A stretch of DNA of 33,935 bases, from contig CAJUNH010000014.1 of the NCBI GenBank assembly GCA_910587795.1, forward strand, positions 1 through 33,935, read 5' to 3'. Under the pieces are notes generated by a model, which made no database searches, was not told where the DNA came from, and was given only the letters and a program-made list of their open reading frames with translations. The stretch comes from an uncultured Christensenellaceae bacterium (GTDB lineage: Bacteria > Bacillota > Clostridia > Christensenellales > CAG-314). Below, piece after piece: positions 7,780 to 15,785 of this stretch (positions are counted from its first letter, which is position 1; each line of letters begins with the position of its first letter). A program made the translations under genes and the position numbers.

Positions 7780-10700
7780 TTATTCCTTGTTTGCAAGTTT
7801 CTTGTATTTTTCCAGACGTTGTTTCGCGTCTTGTTCGCTCTTGGCAAACAACGTTTCGGCGATTTCCGGCTTGGTTTTGGCAAGAGAAGCGTAACGGGTT
7901 TCGCTCTTGATAAATTCCTGATAGTCACCCGTCGGTTCTTTGCTGTCTAACGTAAACGGATTTTTGCCTTGGTCAATCAAATCGGGGTTGTAGCGGTATA
8001 ATTGCCAGTAACCGCAATCCACGGCGCGTTTGATTTCTTCTTGCGATTTACCCATATTGATACCGTGGTTGATACAGGGAGCATACGCAATAATAAGGGA
8101 CGGTCCGTGGTAAGCTTCCGCTTCGGTAAGCGCTTTAACAAGTTGGGGTTGGCTTGCGCCCATACCGACCTGCGCAACGTATACGTAACCGTAGCTCATA
8201 GCCATCATTCCCAAATCCTTTTTCTTAACGCGTTTTCCTGCCGCGGCAAATTTTGCAACTGCGCCGGTGGGGCTGGATTTGCTTGCCTGTCCGCCGGTAT
8301 TGGAATAAACCTCGGTATCCAGTACGAGTACGTTTACGTCCTCGCCGCTTGCAAGTACGTGGTCAAGTCCGCCGTAACCGATATCGTACGCCCAGCCGTC
8401 GCCGCCGAAAATCCAAATGGACTTTTTGATAAGACAGTCTTTTTCGCTGAGAATTTCCTTTACGGTAGGACCGCAAGCGGGGCAGTCTTGGTGTTTGTTT
8501 AGCGCCGCGATAAGTTTTGCGGAAGCAGCTTCGCTTCCCTTAGCGTCGTTTTTGTTTGCAAGCCATTCGTCTATTAAAGCAACGTCGTCGGGGTAATCTG
8601 CCCACAAGTCTTTTAATGCGGTAAGTTTTTCGGTAAGTCTTGCGCGGCGCTGAGCGTAAGCAAGGTTGATACCGTAACCGAATTCCGCGTTGTCTTCAAA
8701 TAAGCTGTTTGCCCATGCGGGACCTTTGCCTTCCTTGTTGGTAGTGTAGGGGCATGTGGGAGCGGATCCTCCGTAAATGGAGGAGCAGCCGGTAGCGTTT
8801 GCAACAATCATTCTGTCGCCGAACAGCTGCGTTACAAGTTTAACGTACGGTGTTTCGCCGCAGCCTGCGCACGCGCCCGAAAACTCGAACAAGGGCTGTT
8901 TAAACTGACTTCCCTTAACGGTAGCAACGCTTAACGGGCTTTCTACCTGGTTTACTTTTGTAGAGAAAATGTGGTTTGCTTTTTCCTTATTGATTTGTTC
9001 TTCGGCGGGTTTCATTATAAGCGCCTTTTCCTTAGCGGGGCAAGCGCCTGCGCATACTCCGCAGCCCGTGCAGTCTAATGGGCTGACTTGAATACGGAAT
9101 TTTGCGCCCTTAATACCTACTGCGGCTTTTGTTTCAAATCCTTCGGGTACTTGCTCGTTTTCGTCTACAAGTACGGGGCGGATAGCCGCGTGCGGACAAA
9201 CCATCGAACATTGGTTACATTGTATGCATTTGTCTATTTGCCATTCGGGAACGTTTACCGCAATGCCGCGCTTTTCGTATTGAGTTGTACCTGTGGGAAC
9301 AACGCCTGCCGCGTCGAATGCAGATACAGGTAAACCGTTGCCTTTTTGTTCGACAATGGGGCGGACAAATTCTTCGTAGTATTTGCTTTCGGTTGCTTCG
9401 TTTAACGGGGCGCCTTCCGTTGTCGTTGCCCAGTTTGCGGGTACGGCTACTTCGTGCAAGCCGGCGATTGCTCCGTCTATTGCAGCCCAGTTGGCTTCTA
9501 CAACCTTTTGACCTTTTTTGCCGTAGGACTTAACTACGGCTTGCTTCATATATTCTTCCGCCTGAGCGTAGGGGATAATATCGGCAAGCTTAAAAAACGC
9601 GGCTTGCATTACCATGTTTGTGGATTTAGCCGAACCTGCCTTTAACGCAATATGAAGTCCGTCGATAGTGTAAAATTTAAGGTGCTTTTTAGCGATTTGG
9701 TTTTTCATGTGAGCGGGCAGCTCGTGTTCCAGTTCCGCGTCGCTCCAAGCGCAGTTAAGCAGGAACGTGCCGCCGTCTTTTGCGTCCGCTAACACGTCGT
9801 AACGTGTAACGTAGCTGGGGTTGTGGCAAGCGATAAATTCCGCCTGGTCGATAAGATAGCTGGATTTAATGGGGTTTTTACCGAAACGCAAGTGGGATAC
9901 GGTCAATCCGCCGCTCTTTTTGCTGTCGTATTCAAAATAACCTTGTGCGTACAAATCTGTGTGGTCGCCGATAATTTTAATGCTGTTTTTATTTGCGCCG
10001 ACAGTTCCGTCGCTGCCTAAGCCGTAAAATTTACAGCGTGTTGTACCTGCGGGTACGACGTCTATCATTTCGGTAACTTTAAGAGATGTTCCCGTTATGT
10101 CGTCGTTAATACCTACGGTAAAGTGGTTTTTCATTTCTCCGTCAAGATTTTTGTAGATAGCCAAAATCATAGAAGGAGTAAACTCTTTACTGCCAAGTCC
10201 GTATCTGCCGCCTACGACGTCCGCTTTACGTCCTGTTTCGGCAAGAGCGGCAACAACGTCCAAATACAGAGGTTCGCCCAAAGATCCGGGTTCCTTAGTT
10301 CTGTCTAATACGGCAAGCTTTTTAACCGTCTTGGGCAAAGCTTCTACAAAGTGCTTAGCAGAGAACGGACGGTACAAGCGTACTTTAAGTACGCCTACTT
10401 TTTCGCCTTTGGCGGTTAAGTAGTTGACGGTTTCTTCTACTGCGTCTGCACCGCTGCCCATAAGTACTATTACCTTATCGGCGTCTTTTGCGCCTACGTA
10501 GTCAAACAAATGATAGCTGCGTCCGGTAAGAGCGCTTACTTTTTCCATGTATTTGGCTACGATAGCGGGGGTTGCAAGATAATATTTATTTGCCGCTTCT
10601 CTGTTTTGGAAGTAGATGTCGGGGTTTTGAGCCGTACCTTGCTGTTGGGGATGTTCGGGGTTAAGCGCACGGGAACGGAAGTCCTCTACGTACTTCATAT

Positions 10701-11280
10701 CCAGCAGTTTTGCCATATCTGCGTAGTCGATTTCGTCGATTTTGGATACTTCGTGACTGGTACGGAAACCGTCAAAGAAATGTATAAAGGGAACTTTTGC
10801 TTCAAGCGTGGATAAGTGCGCTACAAGAGCAAGGTCCATAGCCTCTTGTACCGAGTTGCTTGAAAGCATTGCAAAACCGGTTTGGCGGCAAGCCATAACG
10901 TCGGCGTGATCGCCGAAAATGTTAAGTGCGTGCGCAGCCAAAGCTCTTGCGGATACGTGGAAAACGCAGGGTAACAATTCGCCGGAAATTTTATACATAT
11001 TGGGGATCATCAACAACAAGCCTTGGCTTGCCGTAAACGTGCTTGTTAAAGCTCCCGCAACCAAGCTTCCGTGTACTGCGCCTGCTGCTCCTGCTTCGGA
11101 TTGCATTTCCGCAATCTTAACGGTTTGCCCAAACAGGTTTTTTCTTCCTCCGGCAGCCCATTCGTCGGCGACTTCCGCCATAGGCGAGGACGGAGTAATG
11201 GGGTAGATAGCCGCAACGTCGCTAAACGCGTATGCAACGTGCGAAGCAGCGGTATTACCGTCAATAGTTCTCTTTGCCAT
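7780..11280 (-). CDS. nifJ: Pyruvate:ferredoxin (flavodoxin) oxidoreductase
   Basis: Oxidises pyruvate with CoA to acetyl-CoA and CO2 while reducing ferredoxin, the central pyruvate reaction of fermentative anaerobes. The 1166-aa single-chain form is full length. It starts with the domain I motif DGNTAASHVAYAFS and YPITPSSPMAE. The two-cluster ferredoxin domain follows (CIQCNQCSMVCP near 685 and CTGCGVCAGACP near 745). The C-terminal TPP domain has the proximal-cluster cysteines CAGCGE, then GDGWAYDIGYGGLDHV near 960 and YSNTGGQ. The start codon has GGAGG 6 bases upstream. It is monocistronic, with a near-consensus promoter and its own terminator. The 5' leader (~87 nt) contains an AAGCC/GGCTT hairpin of unknown role. 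Also called por or pfo. Confidence 0.97.
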   Translation of the reverse strand: MAKRTIDGNTAASHVAYAFSDVAAIYPITPSSPMAEVADEWAAGGRKNLFGQTVKIAEMQSEAGAAGAVHGSLVAGALTSTFTASQGLLLMIPNMYKISGELLPCVFHVSARALAAHALNIFGDHADVMACRQTGFAMLSSNSVQEAMDLALVAHLSTLEAKVPFIHFFDGFRTSHEVSKIDEIDYADMAKLLDMKYVEDFRSRALNPEHPQQQGTAQNPDIYFQNREAANKYYLATPAIVAKYMEKVSALTGRSYHLFDYVGAKDADKVIVLMGSGADAVEETVNYLTAKGEKVGVLKVRLYRPFSAKHFVEALPKTVKKLAVLDRTKEPGSLGEPLYLDVVAALAETGRKADVVGGRYGLGSKEFTPSMILAIYKNLDGEMKNHFTVGINDDITGTSLKVTEMIDVVPAGTTRCKFYGLGSDGTVGANKNSIKIIGDHTDLYAQGYFEYDSKKSGGLTVSHLRFGKNPIKSSYLIDQAEFIACHNPSYVTRYDVLADAKDGGTFLLNCAWSDAELEHELPAHMKNQIAKKHLKFYTIDGLHIALKAGSAKSTNMVMQAAFFKLADIIPYAQAEEYMKQAVVKSYGKKGQKVVEANWAAIDGAIAGLHEVAVPANWATTTEGAPLNEATESKYYEEFVRPIVEQKGNGLPVSAFDAAGVVPTGTTQYEKRGIAVNVPEWQIDKCIQCNQCSMVCPHAAIRPVLVDENEQVPEGFETKAAVGIKGAKFRIQVSPLDCTGCGVCAGACPAKEKALIMKPAEEQINKEKANHIFSTKVNQVESPLSVATVKGSQFKQPLFEFSGACAGCGETPYVKLVTQLFGDRMIVANATGCSSIYGGSAPTCPYTTNKEGKGPAWANSLFEDNAEFGYGINLAYAQRRARLTEKLTALKDLWADYPDDVALIDEWLANKNDAKGSEAASAKLIAALNKHQDCPACGPTVKEILSEKDCLIKKSIWIFGGDGWAYDIGYGGLDHVLASGEDVNVLVLDTEVYSNTGGQASKSSPTGAVAKFAAAGKRVKKKDLGMMAMSYGYVYVAQVGMGASQPQLVKALTEAEAYHGPSLIIAYAPCINHGINMGKSQEEIKRAVDCGYWQLYRYNPDLIDQGKNPFTLDSKEPTGDYQEFIKSETRYASLAKTKPEIAETLFAKSEQDAKQRLEKYKKLANKE

Positions 11281-11374
11281 ATTTTTTCCTCCAAAAAAAA
11301 TTATTGTAGTGTCGGTGCGGTTTTGTTTAAGCCGCTATTTTTAAAATACTGGGCTTTATAACAAACCACAAACT

Positions 11375-11403
11375 ATTATAAACTTTTACGGACGCTAAGT
11401 CAA
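11375..11403 (-). promoter_or_regulatory. Strong promoter of the PFOR gene
   Basis: On the minus strand TTGACT and TATAAT are separated by exactly 17 bp. The predicted start is near 11368, giving an ~87-nt leader that ends in GGAGG. It matches the consensus at 11 of 12 positions, as expected for a highly expressed enzyme. Confidence 0.9.
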
Positions 11404-11916
11404 CAATAATTTAGAATGTATTAAAATAATATATATATTTCTATGTCAAAGCATTTTAAAAACAATATAACGGTATTTGCAATAGCACAAAGCTAATTTA
11501 TCTGTTAATAGACAAAATTTTGTTGTATCATACGAACAATAAATTAATGCAATTAACTACAACTAATTGCTATTAAAAACGCTTATTACATCATCTCACC
11601 AGAAAAATATAGATTTAATAAAAAATATTATTTTGTGTACGATATAATAGCATGCAAATAACAATTAACGACGCTTAACATTTATTAACTACTGCTAACT
11701 GCTATTATACAACACATCACGTTAGCGGTTAAATATTGTGGTAAATGATGTTCGTGTGTGTTATATAATACGTTATTGTACGGTAAAGCAACCGTCAACG
11801 TTAATTGTACTGACGTACAAATAATACCGCGTTTTAAATTCTTTTTACATGTTTTTTTATTTGGTAAAATTATGCGCAGCGGGAATTTTCGGTAATGTAA
11901 ACCGTATATAAAGTAA
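11404..11916. other. Noncoding interval containing repeat copy 2
   Basis: AT-rich, with no gene detected. It contains a perfect 7-bp hairpin, GCAATTA (11549-11555) with TAATTGC (11564-11570), preceded by ACGAACAA, a string also found in the dispersed repeat. It also contains repeat copy 2 at 11666-11767. From 11768 to 11916 I see nothing definite. Confidence 0.5.
11666..11767 (+). repeat. Dispersed ~102-bp repeat, copy 2
   Basis: About 92 percent identical to positions 3-104, gap-free and in the same orientation. The ends read CAATTAACG on the left (around 11662) and CGTTATTG on the right (around 11771), a near-inverted pair. This would suit terminal repeats of a small nonautonomous element. 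No coding frame crosses it. Confidence 0.85.
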
Positions 11917-11988
11917 TTATTTATTACGCTGCGATATGCCTACGATTAAACTGATTGCAAATACGGCAAGATAAATAATTATTTTCAT
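11917..11988 (-). CDS. 23-aa single-helix membrane peptide
   Basis: The reading frame is M K I I I Y L A V F A I S L I V G I S Q R N K, a single hydrophobic segment with a basic C-terminal tail. The start overlaps the stop of the upstream 58-aa ORF as ATGA, implying coupled translation. No separate ribosome site is needed. The shape is typical of small regulatory or toxin-like membrane peptides, but no family can be named. Its expression is unproven. Confidence 0.45.
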   Translation of the reverse strand: MKIIIYLAVFAISLIVGISQRNK

Positions 11989-12161
11989 AATTTTTTACCG
12001 ACGTCTGCCGCGGCAACGTATGCTATTTTGTTTTGCAATAGGGTAAGCAAATCTTCTTGCTTAAAAAAGTCGCAGCCTTTTACCGTAATAGGCGTACTGG
12101 GCGCTATAAGTTTTTTGTAAATTTTATCAATGTCGTATTCCGAAAATTGTCCGTTTCTCAT
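11985..12161 (-). CDS. 58-aa soluble small protein
   Basis: It begins MRNGQFSEYDIDKIYKKLI and ends AAADVGKKL. It is mixed charged/hydrophobic with one Cys (GCDFFKQEDLL) and no membrane segment. An AGGAGAAAAG ribosome site precedes the ATG at ideal distance, the main reason to believe it. It overlaps the 23-aa ORF by 4 nt, forming a mini-operon divergent from a WYL regulator, and the divergent promoters share TGACA boxes. Function unknown. It may be the regulated target of the WYL protein (inference). Confidence 0.6.
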   Translation of the reverse strand: MRNGQFSEYDIDKIYKKLIAPSTPITVKGCDFFKQEDLLTLLQNKIAYVAAADVGKKL

Positions 12162-12291
12162 TGTACTTTTCTCCTGTTTTATAATTTCGCGTATTTAAAA
12201 AGGCGACGATATAAATTATTTTTTTAACCTAATTTATTAGTTTAGTAAGTTTGTCTAGTAAAAAAGTTTGCAATTTTTTTCTATGTTTGTG

Positions 12292-12320
12292 TCTATATTT
12301 TATCACACTAAATATGACAA
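12292..12320 (-). promoter_or_regulatory. Divergent promoter of the micropeptide operon
   Basis: On the minus strand TTGTCA and TATAGA are separated by 17 bp. The -35 hexamer is the complement of the TGACAA at 12315-12320, which is also the first TGACA box of the regulator side. The leader would be ~120 nt. Confidence 0.5.
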
Positions 12321-12399
12321 TATATTGACAGCATTTTAAAATTTATTTAATATTTTTTTAATAAAACTTGACAATATAATGACAGTATTTTAAAATTTA
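12315..12399 (+). promoter_or_regulatory. Duplicated TGACA-box promoter/operator of the WYL regulator
   Basis: A 31-bp direct repeat (12315-12345 and 12369-12399, 54-bp period, two mismatches). Each copy contains TGACA-N6-TGACA followed by ATTTTAAAATTTAT. The downstream copy forms a near-perfect promoter, TTGACA (12368-12373), 17 bp, TAAAAT (12391-12396). In the upstream copy TTGACA (12325-12330), 17 bp, TAATAT gives a second possible promoter. The paired TGACA boxes are good operator candidates for autoregulation. Confidence 0.7.
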
Positions 12400-12436
12400 T
12401 ATGGACTATAAAACAAAAGCGTTAAAGGAGAAAATT

Positions 12437-13351
12437 ATGCAGATACCGATACTTATAGGAATGCTGTCGACGCTGCTGTCTGCCGACGGGCTGGTTCGCG
12501 CCGACGACCTTGCCGCACGTTTCGAAATAAGCAAAAGGTCGGTTTACAGATACGTGGAAATATTAAGCGAAGGCGGCGTGCCTATCGAATCGCGTTTGGG
12601 GCGCGGCGGCGGTTGGCGCATAATGGAAAACTACAAGCTTAAAGCCACTTATTTTACCGAAGATGAGTATAACCGTTTGGTTTTTTCGGTGCAAAGTTCG
12701 TCGCTGCAGGACGATATAACGCGCCGACTTACGCAAAAAATACAAGGATTAAAGCGATCTCACAACAATGCGACGGTGTTGCAAACAGAGCAATTTATAG
12801 TGGATTCTACCGATGTGTCTACGGGTAATCTTGTAACGGTTATGTCCGATTGTATTGCCAATAAACGGCTATGTCATATAGAATACCACTCCAAGGACGG
12901 CAGTGATTCCGTGCGGGTAGTGGAACCGTATTGTTTAATATTAAAAAACGGCATGTGGTACGTGTACTGCTTTTGCCGTTTGCGTAAAGGTTTTAGGTAT
13001 TTTAAACTGTCGCGCATAGTGGAGTATACCGTGGGCGATAAGTTTATAGGCAGAGCGTTTGCCGCCGATAGCAGCGTTATACAAACGGACGTTTTGCGCG
13101 GTAAAGAAATGTGCGACGTTATTCTTAGCATAGATATCGCTGCGCTGTCCGCCTGCGAGGAATGGTTGGGGGTAAAGTCCGTCGCCAAAGTTGGCGATAC
13201 TTATCTTGCCAAAGCAACGCTGCCGTACGACGAGGAACTTATAAACCGAATACTGTCGTTGGGCTTGGGCGTGCGTGTGGAAAAACCCGAGCGGCTGCGC
13301 CTTGCCGTGGTGGAACGGTGTAAACAAATTGCAAAGTATAATTTGGATTAG
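12437..13351 (+). CDS. HTH_11/WYL-domain transcriptional regulator
   Basis: A 304-aa DNA-binding regulator. Residues ~1-65 are a winged helix-turn-helix (ADDLAARFEISKRSVYRYVE, then GRGGGWRI). Residues ~125-205 are a WYL ligand-sensing domain (KNGMWYVYCFCRLRKGFRYF then KLSRI), followed by the C-terminal WCX-type extension. WYL proteins sense nucleic-acid or small ligands in several known systems. I start at the ATG at 12437 because AAAGGAG lies 6 bases upstream. An in-frame ATG at 12401 has no ribosome site and lies at the -10/+1 region of the promoter. It is divergent from the two small ORFs and shares control boxes with them. No terminator is obvious before murG, which converges from the other strand. 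Confidence 0.9.
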   Translation: MQIPILIGMLSTLLSADGLVRADDLAARFEISKRSVYRYVEILSEGGVPIESRLGRGGGWRIMENYKLKATYFTEDEYNRLVFSVQSSSLQDDITRRLTQKIQGLKRSHNNATVLQTEQFIVDSTDVSTGNLVTVMSDCIANKRLCHIEYHSKDGSDSVRVVEPYCLILKNGMWYVYCFCRLRKGFRYFKLSRIVEYTVGDKFIGRAFAADSSVIQTDVLRGKEMCDVILSIDIAALSACEEWLGVKSVAKVGDTYLAKATLPYDEELINRILSLGLGVRVEKPERLRLAVVERCKQIAKYNLD

Positions 13352-13505
13352 CAACGCTAGGATATGGCGCGTTAAGCAACTCAAAATATACATATGTTTA
13401 GCGGAATTTAGCAGACCGTAAATAAAAACATCGGCGCAAAAGTGAGTTCGCTTGCAAAGGCAAGTGCTCGGCAAATTACAAAGCTTATTGCTAACGGCGC
13501 AAGAT

Positions 13506-14537
13506 TTAATTTTGGAAATTTAAAATTTCCTCTGCAACTTTGTTCGTGCCGTATAATTTTTCGCGCTGTTTGCGCTGTTGTAAGCATAATGCCTCGCGGT
13601 AGTTGTAAGCTGTCATAACGGCGTTTTCCAGCTTGTCGGGCAGGTCGTCGTTGTCTTCTAATATCATACCGCAGCCGCGTTCGGCAAACCATTTGGCGTT
13701 GTTTACCTGCTCTCCGCGCGAACATTTTGTCAGCGGAACGGTTACAAAAGGTACGTTTGCAAGGGTAAGCTCCGCAAGACTTGTAGACCCTGCGCGCGTT
13801 AGGCAAACGTCGGTTGCGGCAAATACGTCGGCAATGTTCGTAACGTATTCCGCTTGGCGGACGAAATTGCAGTCTATATGTTTGCCTTTGCCGGTGGATA
13901 CGAAAATATCGAATTTGTCGGCAAGCTGCGGGTTATGTTTTACGGCATTGTTCAGCGCCGCCGCGCCTAAGCTTCCGCCCATAACAAGCAGTACGGGGCG
14001 CGTTCCGTCAAAACCCATTGCTGCAAGTCCTTTGGCTTTGTTTCCGTGCATAATTTCCTCGCGTATTATCAGTCCTACTACTTGTGCGTGTTTGTCGCAG
14101 TTAAAGGCCGATAAAAATACGTCCGCATACCGTTTGCATATGCGGTTTGCAAGTCCCAGCGACATATCGCTTTCGTGGATAATCGCGGGTATTTTCAGTT
14201 TTTTTGCCGCTATAATAACGGGCAGCCCCGCGTATCCGCCTTTACTGAAAACAACGTCGGGTTTTATCTGCTTTAAGCAGGCTTTTGATTCCTTTACGCT
14301 TTTAATCAGCTGAAAAGGCAGTAAAAAATTTTTAAGCGTCAGTTTCCTGCGTAGTTTATTTGCAGAAATAGTGTGGTAAGCGGTAATTATTCCTCTGTCT
14401 GCGTAAGGGGCGACAAGTCCTTTTTCCATACCGTTTGTACCGATATAGTGCAATTCGTGTCCGTTAAGCTTGTCGGCAAGCGCTAAGTTGGGCGTTACGT
14501 GTCCGGCGGTACCTCCGCCGCAAAATACTATTTTCAT
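13506..14537 (-). CDS. murG: UDP-GlcNAc:lipid I GlcNAc transferase
   Basis: Transfers GlcNAc from UDP-GlcNAc to lipid I to form lipid II on the cytoplasmic face of the membrane (peptidoglycan synthesis). At 343 aa it is normal length. It shows the N-terminal G-loop GGGTAGHVTPNLAL, KGGYAGLPVIIAA, HESD, the second G-loop MGGSLGAAALN, the RAGSTSLAE donor-site segment, and GEQVNNAKWF, whose Gln/Asn region contacts the sugar. It stands alone rather than in a division/cell-wall cluster. No Shine-Dalgarno sequence is visible before the ATG; on the minus strand a TATACA lies only ~15 bases upstream, so the message may have a very short leader. The 3' end overlaps a GGAAATT/AATTTCC palindrome. Confidence 0.95.
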   Translation of the reverse strand: MKIVFCGGGTAGHVTPNLALADKLNGHELHYIGTNGMEKGLVAPYADRGIITAYHTISANKLRRKLTLKNFLLPFQLIKSVKESKACLKQIKPDVVFSKGGYAGLPVIIAAKKLKIPAIIHESDMSLGLANRICKRYADVFLSAFNCDKHAQVVGLIIREEIMHGNKAKGLAAMGFDGTRPVLLVMGGSLGAAALNNAVKHNPQLADKFDIFVSTGKGKHIDCNFVRQAEYVTNIADVFAATDVCLTRAGSTSLAELTLANVPFVTVPLTKCSRGEQVNNAKWFAERGCGMILEDNDDLPDKLENAVMTAYNYREALCLQQRKQREKLYGTNKVAEEILNFQN

Positions 14538-14617
14538 ACGGCTAGTTTATGTATAAAGAGGTAAAAATATAAGCGATAGGCAACGGTTTAAAGTTTCTTT
14601 TCGGTAAATTTTGTATA

Positions 14618-14646
14618 TTGACTTTTTGTTGAAAATATGATATATT
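14618..14646 (+). promoter_or_regulatory. Promoter of the alpha/beta hydrolase gene
   Basis: TTGACT, 17 bp, TATATT. Predicted start near 14653, ~55 nt before the ATG at 14708. Confidence 0.8.
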
Positions 14647-14707
14647 ATATTGCGGTTATATAGGCTGCTGATTGCGGTACTTTTGGCTGAACAGGAGAAT
14701 AATTATA

Positions 14708-15613
14708 ATGGAATTGCTTGATTTTACTTCGCATGACGGTAAAAAAATTAAAGTATATATTTGGGACGAAGTTAAAAATCCCAAAGCCGTAGTAAAAATC
14801 GCGCACGGAATGGTGGAGCACTCCGCCCGTTACGACGATTTTGCAAGGTTTCTTAACGGTAAGGGATATATAGTAGTTATGAACGACCACCGCGGACACG
14901 GACTGACAGCCGAGCGAGACAGTTTGGGCTACGAAGAGGGCGATATGTTTACAAACAACGTTCTGGATCAGCTAACTTTGCTGGACTATTGCCGTGAAAA
15001 ATACAATTTACCATTGTTTATGGCAGGACACAGCTACGGCAGTTTTGTTACGCAGGCTGTAATCGAACAGCACCCCGACGTAAAGGGATTTGTACTGTTC
15101 GGGTCCAATTATATCAAGGGTATCAGTTATACCGCGTGCGGAGCGGTGGCGCGCAATATGTGCCGTCATAAAGGCGGACGTTATCCCGCTCAGACCATTG
15201 TAAATTTGTCTTTTAAGCAATACGAAAAAAAGATTCCCGGCAAAAACGCTTGGCTTAACCGCGACGAGGCGGAAGTTAAAAAGTACAATGAGGACGAATT
15301 TTGCAAGTTTGTATGTTCGGCAAATTTTTACCGTACTTTTATGGCGGGTATCAAAAAACTTTATAAAAAAGAATATTATCGTCAAATAGACGTAGAAAAG
15401 CCCGTTTTGATTGTTGCGGGAGATAACGACCCCGTAGGCGAATACGGCAAAGGCATCCGCAAACTTAGCAAATTTTATTTGGATAAAGTGGGCGTAAAGG
15501 ACGTTACGGTAAAATTGTACGAGGGCGCAAGACACGAGATACTTAACGAAACTTGCAAAGCGGAAGTGTACGAGGACGTCGCTTTGTGGCTTGATCAAAA
15601 ATTGGAAGCGTAA
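14708..15613 (+). CDS. Alpha/beta hydrolase, monoacylglycerol lipase/lysophospholipase-like
   Basis: A 301-aa cytoplasmic serine hydrolase of the Hydrolase_4 (serine aminopeptidase S33-like) family. The nucleophile is Ser109 in AGHSYGS, with Asp241 in AGDNDPVG and His276 in GARHEIL completing the triad. HGMVEHSARYDDFA and NDHRGHG are the typical oxyanion-side motifs of monoacylglycerol lipases. The likely substrate is a lipid ester (mono- or lysophospho-acylglycerol), by family only. An AGGAG site sits 10 bases before the ATG at 14708; the frame is open further upstream but without a ribosome site. It is monocistronic between its own promoter and terminator, and divergent from murG. Confidence 0.88.
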   Translation: MELLDFTSHDGKKIKVYIWDEVKNPKAVVKIAHGMVEHSARYDDFARFLNGKGYIVVMNDHRGHGLTAERDSLGYEEGDMFTNNVLDQLTLLDYCREKYNLPLFMAGHSYGSFVTQAVIEQHPDVKGFVLFGSNYIKGISYTACGAVARNMCRHKGGRYPAQTIVNLSFKQYEKKIPGKNAWLNRDEAEVKKYNEDEFCKFVCSANFYRTFMAGIKKLYKKEYYRQIDVEKPVLIVAGDNDPVGEYGKGIRKLSKFYLDKVGVKDVTVKLYEGARHEILNETCKAEVYEDVALWLDQKLEA

Positions 15614-15634
15614 TGTTTTGAAAAGTGCTTTATT

Positions 15635-15670
15635 AACGGCTGTCAATGAAATTTTTGACAGCCGTTTTCG
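15635..15670 (+). terminator. Intrinsic terminator of the hydrolase gene
   Basis: AACGGCTGTCA (15635-15645) pairs perfectly with TGACAGCCGTT (15656-15666), 10-nt loop, followed by a short T-run. Confidence 0.9.
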
Positions 15671-15721
15671 CTTGTTTACATAATTAATTTCTTGTAAATT
15701 TAAGTCGGCTTATTGTTAGAC

Positions 15722-15750
15722 TTGACGGACAGCGTTATATTTGTAATAAT
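15722..15750 (+). promoter_or_regulatory. Promoter of nagB
   Basis: TTGACG, 17 bp, AATAAT (or TAATAA at 16 bp). The leader is ~30 nt. Confidence 0.7.
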
Positions 15751-15785
15751 ATAAGCAGAAATAAATTGATAATAAGGGTAAGCTG

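Noticed and set aside
13408..13806. A 132-codon minus-strand frame overlapping the end of murG
   Set aside because: It overlaps murG in another frame and has no family motif.
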